A stretch of 64,000 nt of DNA, taken from positions 45,791,854 to 45,855,853 of the forward strand of contig NC_065536.1 in NCBI RefSeq assembly GCF_932294415.1, given 5' to 3'. Source of the stretch: Quercus robur. Taxonomy: Eukaryota > Streptophyta > Magnoliopsida > Fagales > Fagaceae. A program made the position numbers and the translations under genes. Of this stretch, positions 1-9,322 are shown piece after piece; position 1 is the first letter of the stretch, and every line of letters begins with the position of its first letter. Under the pieces are notes generated by a model, which was not told the DNA's origin, searched no databases, and saw only the letters and a list, made by a program, of their open reading frames with translations.

Positions 1-1555
1 ATTTTGCTTTGGTGTGTGAGTTAAAAATTGCATTGAATGAATGGAATTTGTCTTCAAGTGAGATGATAAGTACGATGGCAGAAAGCATGCTTGTTAAATT
101 TAATTCTTATTAGGCTAATGTTAGTGTTGTTATAGTTGTTGCTGCTATCTTAAATCCAAAATATAAGATGAAGATATTGGAGTTTTATTATCCTAACATT
201 TATGGTGATAATTCTGATTTGGAGATTAGAAAAATTAAGAATCTTTGTTATGATTTTCTTGATGAGTATAGAAATGTAGATGAGTCCCCTATAGATAATG
301 AAAGAAGTTCTCATATGCCTGCAAGTACTTCAAATCAAGTGGCACAAATGAAGTTAAGGTTGAGTGGTCAATGTCATCTTTTGATTTGTTTGTGAACAGT
401 AGTTCAAGTAGTTCAAAGAAACATAGGAGTGCTAGAATGGAATTTGATTATTTCATTGATGAGGAAGTATTGAAGAGGAGTGAAGACTTTGATATTTTGG
501 CATTGTGGAAAAGTAATGGCCTCAAGTATCCTACTTTACAAAGAATTGCAAGAGATATTTTAGTCATTTTTGTTACAACTGTTACTTCAAAATTTGCCTT
601 TAGCACTAGTGGGAGACTAAGTCCACACCGTAGTAGGCTACATCCCAAGACTATAGAGGCAATGATATGTGCTCAGAATTGGCTATGGAGTGAAATCAAC
701 GGTTAGTAATTGTCTAACTTCTATTTATAAAATCAAAATTGTATTTTTATATTTGCTAGTTACAATTTGATGAAATTTATTTCATTTTTTAATTCATTGT
801 TGTTGTAGGTTCTTCAACTATGTCTGAAGATTGTACACTTAAATCAATTCTTGATGATGGGTTGCCTAATGAAGAGGATGGGTGTTGTGTCACAGTTGTG
901 GAAGATTATACATTTTGTATTAATTTAGTAGCCTTTTTAATTTCTTAGACTTGTTGGATTAATTTGTTGGTTTGTAATTATTTTAAACTTGTGGAATTTA
1001 TTTTGTAGCTTTTTAATTTCTTGAACTCGTTGGACTTATTATACTTATTTCTTGGACTTGTTGGATTTATTTTATTTTTATGTTTAGCTGGTGATTTTAG
1101 TTATGATTTTGTTGATTAATGATTAAATGGTTATCTTAGCTAGGTGATTTATTGATTTAAAATCTTAGTTATGATTTATTGAATTATGATATTAGTATGG
1201 TTTATTGATTTATAGATTTATAATTAACAAGTTATTTATTGATTTATGATTAGTAGCCTATGATTTGGAGTGATTTGGCATTTGGGCCACGTTATCTAGG
1301 CTTGATTATGAACGCTTGAATCTGGGAAAAAATAAATTTGGGCTTGAATTTTTTTTTTTTGGGTTGGGCCATGATTTGGGCCGCAGATTAGGCCAAATCT
1401 AGCAGGGCTTAACGGGGCTTGGCAAGGCGGGTCTAGGCCCCGGAAAATATAAATCCGTTTAATAAACGGGTTGGGTCTGGGTCGCAGGTCTTGGCCCGCA
1501 AGTCGGGTTCGAGTATTGAAAAACCTGGCCTGAACCTGACCCGCTGCCATTCCTA
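1..1555 (+). mobile_element. hAT DNA transposon, 3' part (5' end outside window)
   Basis: Holds a transposase C-terminus followed by AT-rich sequence and a GC-rich subterminal zone (about 1,360-1,555) full of GGGTC/GGCCC-type motifs. That zone ends in the complement of TAGGAATGGCAGCGGGTC, a common style of plant hAT terminus. Immediately beyond 1,555 the sequence becomes a LINE reverse-transcriptase fragment on the other strand, so the hAT copy appears to have inserted into a LINE remnant. The 5' terminus and the 8-bp target duplication cannot be tested because the left end lies outside the window. Confidence 0.65.
168..949 (+). pseudogene. hAT (Ac/Tam3, RICESLEEPER-like) transposase C-terminal region, decayed
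   Basis: Two overlapping reading frames (168-395 and 371-706) together cover the C-terminal part of a hAT transposase. The first resembles the RNase-H-like segment before dimerisation (LEFYYPNIYG). The second is the hAT dimerisation domain, including FDILALWKSNGLKYPTLQRI and the KFAFSTSGRLSPHRSRLHP block, which corresponds to the family's conserved SEsaFStgGRvls stretch. A frame change between the two parts shows an indel. A GT-AG intron is plausible from about 706 to 809, followed by a short acidic last exon (about 810-949). Hobo/Ac-type transposases cut and paste DNA as dimers; this copy is broken and should be inactive. The N-terminal BED finger and catalytic core are outside the window. 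Confidence 0.7.
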
Positions 1556-1701
1556 CTTGCAGAGTCTCATATGCCACTAATACATTATCTATTATAAGGC
1601 GGCCAGTGACAAAAGCACTTTGAGTTGGAGATATCAACTGGAGGAGAATCTGCTTCAATCTATTAGCCAAAACTTTTGATATGATTTTGTAGATGAAATT
1701 G
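1556..1701 (-). pseudogene. LINE (L1-type) reverse transcriptase fragment
   Basis: The minus strand reads [15 protein letters not shown], then [20 protein letters not shown] and YETLQ, the start of a plant LINE reverse-transcriptase domain. The same block occurs in the complete LINE at 28,593-28,900, so the two are related. The fragment is under 50 codons. It is cut on one side by the hAT terminus near 1,555 and on the other by Copia LTR sequence near 1,702. It is a relic with no coding potential of its own. Confidence 0.75.
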
Positions 1702-2393
1702 GATTTCATAAATATATAATGAATAACTTAAAAAATTAAACCGGGTACTCAAGGATTAAGATGTAGTAATCTTCAAAGTGGTAATTTACATTCATGACTT
1801 TGTATTACTACGAATATTTTATGAAGGGGTTGCATGTATAATAAAGTCTTGAGATATAATTTATTAATAAAGCCTAGAATGCAATTATATTTATATAGTG
1901 GTATTAAATATAATTAATAGTAATTTTGGACTTGTTAAGAGTTGATAAAAAAGCCCAAAACTCATTGGAGCTAGAGTCTTATTTGTTCCTTTTTGGTCCC
2001 ATTCCAAGCCACATACTAAAGCCCAATTGGAATGGCTTAAAAGGCCAATCCATTTAGATAATCAGTCATAAGAAGAGAAATATACAGAATTTTGTATAAA
2101 ATGAAATGGTGTGTATGTGAGTGTAAGCCACTCTTTTATTCTCCATTGAACACACATATAAACTGATTGAGAAACCACACTTCTTGGGCACAAGTTGAAT
2201 TGGAGTAAAGATTAAAAGTGTTCCCAAGTACTTCTAATTTTTGGTTTTGAATTTCACCACACCAAGGTACACTCTCTTTTTCATATATTCTGAAATTTAC
2301 ATAGTACATGTTATCAATTGCGAATGAAGTAGATCTGTTATTTTTCCGCTGCATATATTTTTGTATGTGATATAAACATGTATTTTTCCAACA
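1702..2393 (+). mobile_element. Copia LTR, plus orientation, 5'-truncated
   Basis: This segment ends in CCAACA directly before a Met-tRNA-type primer-binding site, so it is the downstream part of a 5' LTR. It matches, with scattered substitutions, the reverse complement of about 6,453-7,148. Shared blocks include GGATTTCATAAATATA at the outer edge and AACATGTATTT near the inner edge. The first few hundred bases of the LTR are missing because similarity starts abruptly at the LINE scrap near 1,702. AT-rich overall. Confidence 0.75.
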
Positions 2394-2394
2394 A

Positions 2395-2408
2395 TTGGTA
2401 TCAAAGCG
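2395..2408 (+). other. Copia primer-binding site
   Basis: TTGGTATCAAAGC follows the LTR end CAACA by one base. It differs by one base from the TGGTATCAGAGC core complementary to initiator methionine tRNA that most plant Copia elements use to prime minus-strand DNA synthesis. Confidence 0.8.
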
Positions 2409-3623
2409 ATCTTCAATTTCAAATTTGTATAACATGTTTTGTGAGTTTTGGAATTAGAGAGATTATACATTCATTTTTCTGCATGGTTGTTGAAATTACT
2501 ATTTTTATAAAAAACTGATATTGATATTATGATGTTATTTGAACTTTTAGGCTATAGCATCAATGGTATTCAGTTTTGATCTCAAACTCAATCTATTATG
2601 TTCATATGATGGTAGTTTGTTCATGAAAAACCGTTGAAAACTGTTTGGTGAAAATTGTTTCATGAGTTTTGACCGATCAAGAATTCCCTTTGATTGATCG
2701 AATGTTCCTTTTCGATCGATTGAACAAGAATCGAGAATCGATCAAGTCAAGCAAATTGTTTATGCTGAATTTATTAAAATTTTGACTGATTGAGAACTCC
2801 TTTCGATCGATCAAATTCACCTTTTTGATCGATCGAATAGGAATTAAGAATTGATCAAGTCATCCAAATTGTTTATTAAAATTTTCTTCATGATTTCAAT
2901 CGATCAAGAGATACATTCAATCAATCAAAAGTTGAGAATTTTGAATTTTCACATTTAAAAGTGCAAGGCTATGTGTAATGAGATTACGCATGTTTTCTAA
3001 TTAAAAACCTTTCTTTTTAAATATTTAGTAGGAGAGAGATACAAGGGTTGGATCTCATGGCCTCCATTATCGGTTCATAGTAGTATGGATAAGCAACTCA
3101 TATTGGTGTATATGCCTCACGATCCCAAATGAGGGTGTTTACTTCATAGTACTACAAGATTGAACTACCCGTTTAAAGTAGGGTGAACAAGTACCTCATC
3201 TTGGCATATATGCCTTGTGATCCCAAAAGATGGTGTTTTGTTTCATGGTACTACAAGTTTAAACACTATAAGAAAGATGAAATATGACTACACATGATTT
3301 TAGATAATGGTGTACACTAGACCAAGTGTAATGTTAACCTCTCAAAGGAACTATGTCATTATTACTTAGAGGCTAAAGTTAATGAAAAATATTATTAATG
3401 TTTAATAAGAGTTATCATGATAGCGCTAATAATAAGAATAGTTCTCAATCAATCATGATGTTTATAATATACTTGCTACCAAGGAATTATAGACATGGAT
3501 TGGGTTGTCGTTGCATATTTTATATTATGGTTTTATTAAGGTACCATACTATATGTTTACATGCTAAATTGATAATGTCCGGTTAACTTATTATATTCAT
3601 GTTTATTGTTTTCAGATTTAGTC
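2409..3623 (+). other. Copia untranslated leader
   Basis: A 1.2 kb stretch between PBS and gag with no supportable gene. Positions 2,660-2,940 hold many copies or near-copies of GATCGATC/GATTGATCGA. Positions 3,040-3,250 hold a repeated phrase around CATATATGCCT...GATCCCAAA seen twice (about 3,095-3,130 and 3,205-3,235). This is leader sequence of the Copia element. Confidence 0.6.
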
Positions 3624-6452
3624 ATGGTATCATTTAGCCCACTTGTTGCTATTTTTAATCAAAACAAATTGACTAGATCCAACTATGTTGGCTAAAAAAG
3701 AAATTTGGACATTGTTCTTACTGCTAAAAAGCACAAATATGTGCTTACTCAACCATGTCCTAACTTTCCATCATTAGATGCTCATTCTGAGGAAAAACAA
3801 CAATATGATTGTTAGCAGAAATCTAATGAGATGACCAAGTGCTATATCCTAGCATCTATCTTAAATGTTCTACAGCTTTAAATGCAGGATGTAGGATTAG
3901 CTTCGGACATAATGTTAAGTCTGAAGGAGATGTTTGGTGAACAAGGCCGTTCTGCTAGGCAAGAAATTATGAGACAAATTTATAATACCAAAATGGCTGA
4001 AGGTACTTCAATAGGGGAGCATTGTCTTTAAATTATCTCTAATATGAATACACTGGAAGTTTTAGGTGCCAATATTGATGGAGATTCCCAAGTGGATATG
4101 ATACTCCAGTCACTACCAAAATCATTCAAGGAATTCAGGCTTAATTAGAATATGAACAAAAAGATTTATTCATTGTCTGAATTAATGAATAAATTAGTAG
4201 CAGCGAAAGGCATTCTTGGTACATCCAACGTTGATGCTAATATGGCTGAAGCTTCTACTTCTTAACCTAAGTCGAAAGACAATGGTAAAAAGAAGAAGAA
4301 GAAGGACTTTACCAAGCAAGATGGTAAACAAATTGTCTTAGGAGTTGCCAACAAGGGAAAGAAGAAGGACTATGCCAAAGAAAAGTGTTTCCATTGTAGC
4401 GAAAAAGGACATTGGAAGAGGAATTGTCCAAAATTTAGAGCTGCCAATAATAAGGGTATGAAAAATTCATTCCTTCTTGAAATATGTTTAGTACAAAATC
4501 CCACGGATTCCTGGTGTGTGGATTCATGTTGTACTAACTATATCTATAATACTTTGCAAGGGTTCCAGGAGACCAGAAAGCTGAATGAAGGGGAATTGAT
4601 TCTTACTTTGGCTAATGGGAGCAGAATTCTAATTGTAGCTGTTGGAGTGTTTAATTTATGCTTTGATTCTAGAGTTTTAATATTGGAAGACTGTCTATAT
4701 GTACCTAATGTTCATAGGAATTTAATTTCTGCAACTTATTTAGGTAAACATGGATATTGTGTTATCTTGAAAGACAATGTTGTAATAAAAAATGATAAAG
4801 TGTTTATCTATTCTGGCAATATTGTAGATGGTCTTTATATTTTAACTCCTAATAAGCATGAATTATACAATTCTGAATTAGATAATAACTCTCATGTAAA
4901 ATCATTAAAGAGAAAGTTTCCTTCTACTAATGATACATATCTTTGGTACTTGCGTTTGGGTCATATTAATTCAAACAGAATTCAAAGGCTGATCAAAGAT
5001 GGTCTCTTAGAGCCATTAAACTTTGATGGATTTCCAGTTTGTGAATCTTGTTTGGAAGGCACCAAACGGCCTTTTAATACAAAAGGTAGAAAAGCTCAAG
5101 AGTTGCTTGAATTAGTTCATACAAATGTATGTGATCCTATGTCAACCCAAGCAAAAGGAGGTTATGAGTACTTCATCACTTTTAACGATGATTACTCAAG
5201 ATATGGCTATGTGTACCTAATGAGATGGAAGTACGAAGCCTTTGAAAAGTTCAAAGAGTTTAGGGTTGAAGTTGAAAATCAATTGGGTAAACACATAAAG
5301 GTCATTTGATCTGATCATGGTGGCGAATACCTTCTTAGGAATTTTAAGGATTACTTAACTCAAAATGAGCTTGTATCCCAATTGACTACACTTGGAACTC
5401 CCCAACAGAATGGTGTAGCAGAGAAAAGGAATAAGACTCTTTTAAAAATGGTTAGGTCCATAATGAGTTATTCAACTTTACCAATTTCCTTTTGGGGATA
5501 TGCATTAAAAACTGCAATGCATGTTTTAAATTTAGTTCCATCAAAATCAGTTCCTAACACACCTAAAGAATTGTGGAGTGGGCGCAAGCCTAGTATGAAA
5601 TATCTTCACATTTGGGGATGTCCAGCACATGTGTTGAAAGGGAAGTCTGATAAGTTGAAAGCAAAAACAGAAGTATGCATGTTTTTAGGGTATTCAAAGG
5701 AAAGTAAGGGTTATTTATTCTATAATCATAAAGATAACAAAGTGTTTGTTAGTACCAATGCCAAATTTTTGGAAGATAATTATGTGAATAATTTTAATCC
5801 TAGAAGCAAAGTTGCCTTAGCTGAATTAGATGAACCTGTAATTGAACAACCAATGGATGAAACTAGTAATGATGTGGCTGTATTAGATACACCACAAGAT
5901 TCTACTTATGAGATGACTAGTACACAGGTGCCTCGTCGTAGTGGGAGGATTATAAGGCCACCTATAAGATTTATAGGTTTGGGAGAAACTTATGAAGCTA
6001 TCTTAAAAGATGCTGAAATTGATCCTTACACTTATGAGGAGGCAATGAATGATATAGATGCATATTATTGGGTCAAAGCTATGAAATCTGAATTGGATTC
6101 AATGTATTCCAATCAAGTTTGGAATCTTGTAAAGGCGCCTAATGACATTAAACCTATTGGTTGCAAATGGGTTTACAAGAGGAAGAGAGGGATAGATGGA
6201 AATGTTGAAACCTTTAAAGTAAGGCTAGTGGCGAAAGGATATACATAAAAGAAGGTATTGATTATGAAGAAACTTTTTCACCAATAGCAATGCTTAAATC
6301 TATTAGAATTCTTTTATCCATTACTACTCATTATGTTTATGAAATTTGGCAAATAGATGTCAAGACTGCATTTCTTAATAGCAATCTTGAAGAAGAAATC
6401 TATATGATGCAATCGAAAGGTTTCATAGCAAAGAACCAAGAGCATATGATAT
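3624..6452 (+). pseudogene. Copia gag-pol polyprotein, decayed and truncated in RT
   Basis: One frame runs from the ATG at 3,624 through gag, a CCHC zinc knuckle (CFHCSEKGHWKRNC, about 4,385-4,427), protease (about 4,500-4,800), the pre-integrase region (LGHINSNRIQRL with CESC), the integrase core (from about 5,100) and the start of reverse transcriptase. The protease active site reads DSC where the family has DSG. In-frame stops are numerous in gag (for example near 3,690, 3,810, 3,880, 4,030, 4,146 and 4,263), with another at 5,307-5,309 just before the integrase SDHGGEY motif. A stop at 6,246-6,248 followed by a one-base frame change moves the RT start (SIRILLSI...QIDVKTAFLNS) to another frame. 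The RT ends after EEIYMMQSKGFIA, where an inverted LTR begins, so most RT, all RNase H and the PPT are missing. Confidence 0.85.
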
Positions 6453-7312
6453 TGTTGGATAAATACATGTTTGTATCGCATACAAAACATACGCAGTGGA
6501 AAATTAACGGATCTACTTCATTCGCAATTGATAACATGTACTATGTAAATCTCATAATATAAGAACAAGAGAGTGGACCTTGGTCTAATGAAATTCAAAA
6601 AAAAAATATTAGAAATACTCAGGAACACTTTTAATCTTCACTCAAATTCCACTTAATGCCTAAAAAGTGTGGTCTCTCAATCAGTTTATATGTTTGTGTT
6701 CAAGGGAGAATTAGAGAGTGTCCAATACTCACATACAAACCATTTCATTCACTTACAAAATTCTGTATGTTTTTCTCCTTATAATTGATTATCTAATTAG
6801 GCTAACTTCTTGGGCCATTCCAATTAGGCTTTAGTATGTGGCTTGGAATTGGACCAAAAGGGAACGAATAAGACACTAGCTTCGATGGGTCTTGGGTTTT
6901 TCTGTCAACTCTTGACAAGTCCAAAGTTACCATTAATTATATTTAATATCACTATATAAATATAATTGCACTCTAGGCCTTATTAATAAATTATATCCCA
7001 AGATTTATTGTGCATGCAACCCATTCATAAAATATTCGTAGTAATACAAAATCATGAATGTAGACTGCCACTTTGAAAATTACTACATCTTAATCATTAA
7101 GTACCTGGTTTAATCCTTTAAGTTATTCATCATATATTTATGAAATCCGATTTTACGAATATATACTTTAGTAATTCCTTACTAAAGTGGTTAGGCTTAA
7201 CACTCTGAATAATCAAACCCATTAAACTTATCTTAAGGGAATGTTTTATATCTCCAAGAAATATTTTATATCTCTGTTAAGAGATTATGAATTCCATCTT
7301 AAAAATATATGT

Positions 7313-7514
7313 TCCATCAACACTAAATATGGCTGCCCAACATACTGAGGTTTTGATCGTGACTTTAGATCTCACTCTTGATATATCAAAGTAACCTACA
7401 CTTCATGATCAGGTCCATCAACACTAAATATGGCTGCCCAACATACTGAGGTTTTGATCGTGACTTTAGATCTCACTCTTGATATATCAAAGTAACCTAC
7501 ACTTCATGATCAGG
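7313..7514. repeat. 101-bp tandem duplication in Copia LTR flank
   Basis: Positions 7,313-7,413 and 7,414-7,514 are two head-to-tail copies with a period of exactly 101 bases, both starting TCCATCAACACTAAATATGG. They look identical by eye, implying a recent event. The duplication straddles one candidate LTR terminus. Confidence 0.9.
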
Positions 7515-7578
7515 TCCATTATTCTCTCAGGATTAAAAGTTCATGTAAGTAGAAGTCGTGAGATTTATTATTCATTTG

Positions 7579-7583
7579 ACAGT
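7579..7583. repeat. Target-site duplication of Tat element, left copy
   Basis: ACAGT precedes the left LTR terminus TGTGAGAG, and the same five bases follow the right LTR at 21,382-21,386. Five bases is the usual duplication for Gypsy integration. Confidence 0.9.
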
Positions 7584-8805
7584 TGTGAGAGTGTCTTTTT
7601 CGGGATACTCAGGCCCAAGGATCCCGAGCCTGAATGAAAAAGAAAGGATTTAGTGGATCGGGCCTTGACTCACCGCAGCTAACAAGCTGTTTAAGAATCA
7701 AGTGAATGCAGAGAATACTCCTGACAACATACTAAAAAAAAATGACAAACAAGGATATCAAAGAGTGCCAAAAAATTAACAACGTAAGTTCAGAAGGAAA
7801 GAAAAACAGGATTAGCAAGACGATAACAAAAAGTGCTGTGGGGATCCTGGGAATTATGAAACAGTATTTCATTAAGACATTATCTGTTTGATTACAGAAA
7901 ACTCACTAGGACATGATACAAGGTCCAATCAAGCTCAAAAATTGCAGCCTTGAATGGCTATTTCAGCCTTCAAAACTTGCGAAGTTTGATTCTCGTTGAA
8001 TCCGAGTATGTGCCATAGTTGCCTTTACAGGATATCGGGAAGCAGTATTTGTTTTCCCTTAGTATTTTCTTTCTGCACAGATTTTCTGATAGTTTTTTTT
8101 TTTAGAGAATCTCTTCTTTCTTGTGTTTCTTTCTTTTTTTCTCGCTGCCTTCTTCACAACCCATCCCCTCCTTTTATAATAGAGTTTTTCTGGGCGTCCT
8201 GGGGAACCATTGGTTCCCCTGTTTTGCTTTCCTGCGAACAGAGCACGTCTTGTCCCTGTTGTCTTGGTAAGTCCTTTTTCCGTTTCTTCTCATTCTTTCC
8301 TTCTCTCAGTTCTGATCCTTTTGAAAGCTTCTGGTTGGCTATCTTCTTTGGGAGTGCTGAGGTATGCCCTTCTCGGCATCCCCACTTCTGGCGCCTTCTG
8401 CTTTTCCTTTTCTTTCCTATTTGGGCGGAATCCCGTCCTGCCTTTTTAAAGATCGTTTGTTGTCATCCTTCTTCCCTGTCTTGGTTCCCCGAGGATTCTT
8501 CTGTCTATGCCGTGAGAAGTCGCTCGCACTTTTTGTTTTTCTTGTTTTCTTCTCTTCTTTTCTCTGTCTTCTTTCTATCGAGCTGTCCCGATCTTCCTTC
8601 TTCTTTGTGCCTGAAAGGATCCGCGCCTATTGATGGTGCCTGAGGATCCTTGATTCTTATATTTTGCCGTGATCTTTTTTTTTTGGATGCTTTTCTTTTC
8701 TGGGCTTCGGGATCCTCTAGGCCTTTCGTATAATCCCTTTGGACTTGGCTTGGGTCTTGGGCTTATTTTACTATGATCTTTTTTTTTTTTTTTTAGACCT
8801 TAACA
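7584..8805 (-). repeat. 3' LTR of Tat element (left copy)
   Basis: On the plus strand it begins TGTGAGAGTG and ends GACCTTAACA, giving TG...CA ends. It is 1,222 bp, about 45 bp shorter than the right copy because a stretch between two CTTGGG motifs (near 8,750) is missing. The plus strand is very pyrimidine-rich in its second half. It also carries plus-strand signals (a TATA-like box and a consensus splice donor) described separately. Confidence 0.92.
8175..8272 (+). promoter_or_regulatory. Candidate antisense promoter and leader splice donor in left LTR
   Basis: On the plus strand, opposite to pol, TATAATA lies at 8,175-8,181 and a consensus donor GGTAAGTCC at 8,266-8,274. A start about 30 bases after the box would give a roughly 60-base leader exon with no ATG. 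A strong pyrimidine tract ending in TCATAG at 9,308 is a natural acceptor 14 bases before the ATG of the antisense PMD gene, so a leader intron of about 1.04 kb is plausible. This is inference: no transcript data are available, and pyrimidine-rich DNA makes acceptor-like sites common. Confidence 0.4.
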
Positions 8806-8822
8806 TTTAGCCCCCCGAGCTC
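8806..8822 (-). other. Polypurine tract of Tat element
   Basis: Next to the inner edge of the 3' LTR the minus strand reads GAGCTCGGGGGGCTAAA. It is in the right place, and purine-rich enough, to be the RNase H-resistant primer for plus-strand DNA synthesis. Confidence 0.75.
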
Positions 8823-9322
8823 GTGGGTTGCCTGAAGCCCACGCGTGAGTGATTTAGGTTTCCTAAGATTTTGTGGTATCCTCCTTTTTTCCAACTTCTA
8901 CTGGGTTCCCTTCCTCTTTACTTGGGATCCCGACTCTTTTCTGCTGCTTTTAGTCACTTCCTTTTTGCGTGTTGTATTCCCTTACTTTTTTGCAGCTTCC
9001 TCTTTATACGGGACGTGGCAGTTGGGTATTTGAGGTAAAACTCCTCTACCCACTTTTCTCGTTTCCCGTTATTTCTCATTAATAACTGCTGCTTAATCCC
9101 TTCTTCAAATTAAATTTCTTGGCAACTGGCGCGTCTTTCCATAAACTGTTTTCCCCAACTGCTATTTGCGCCTTTATTGTAGCCGTTTCATCTTATCACT
9201 TTGCTTCTTTGAGTTTTTCACTCTTTGTGTTTCTCTTTCTTTTTCTCTTCTTCTCTGTTACTCTGGTCTTCCTCCCTTTCGCACTTTCAATCTCTTTTCT
9301 TCTCATAGTGTGTGTTGTTTCC
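8823..9322 (+). other. Region between PPT and antisense gene: putative 5' UTR/intron
   Basis: No supportable coding sequence. Strongly pyrimidine-rich on the plus strand, especially 9,180-9,308. CTTTATACGGGACGTGGC near 9,001-9,018 combines a TATA-like box with an ACGTGG G-box core, an alternative promoter for the downstream gene. The stretch ends in an acceptor-like TCATAG at 9,308. Confidence 0.45.

Larger units (their letters stand above)
6453..7583 (-). mobile_element. Second Copia LTR, in inverted orientation; outer limit uncertain
   Basis: The reverse complement matches the 5' LTR at 1,702-2,393 and runs on for at least another 170 bases. The inner end is TGTTGGATAAATAC on the plus strand, that is, ATCCAACA reading out of the LTR. 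A possible outer end is CCATCAACA at 7,314-7,322, giving TGTTG...CAACA termini. However, similar AT-rich LTR-like sequence continues past a 101-bp duplication to 7,583 and appears to resume at 21,387-21,700 beyond the Tat insertion, so the LTR may be longer and interrupted. The orientation is opposite to the element it terminates. Confidence 0.7.

Noticed and set aside
7996..9033. Several long plus-strand open stretches in the left LTR (and again at 20,526-21,446)
   Set aside because: They are cysteine/phenylalanine/serine-rich by virtue of pyrimidine-rich LTR DNA and occur in all three frames. They are duplicated only because the LTR is.
9119..9322. Extending the PMD gene upstream of ATG 9,323
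   Set aside because: There is no in-frame ATG upstream, and the sequence is a pyrimidine tract that looks like an acceptor region.
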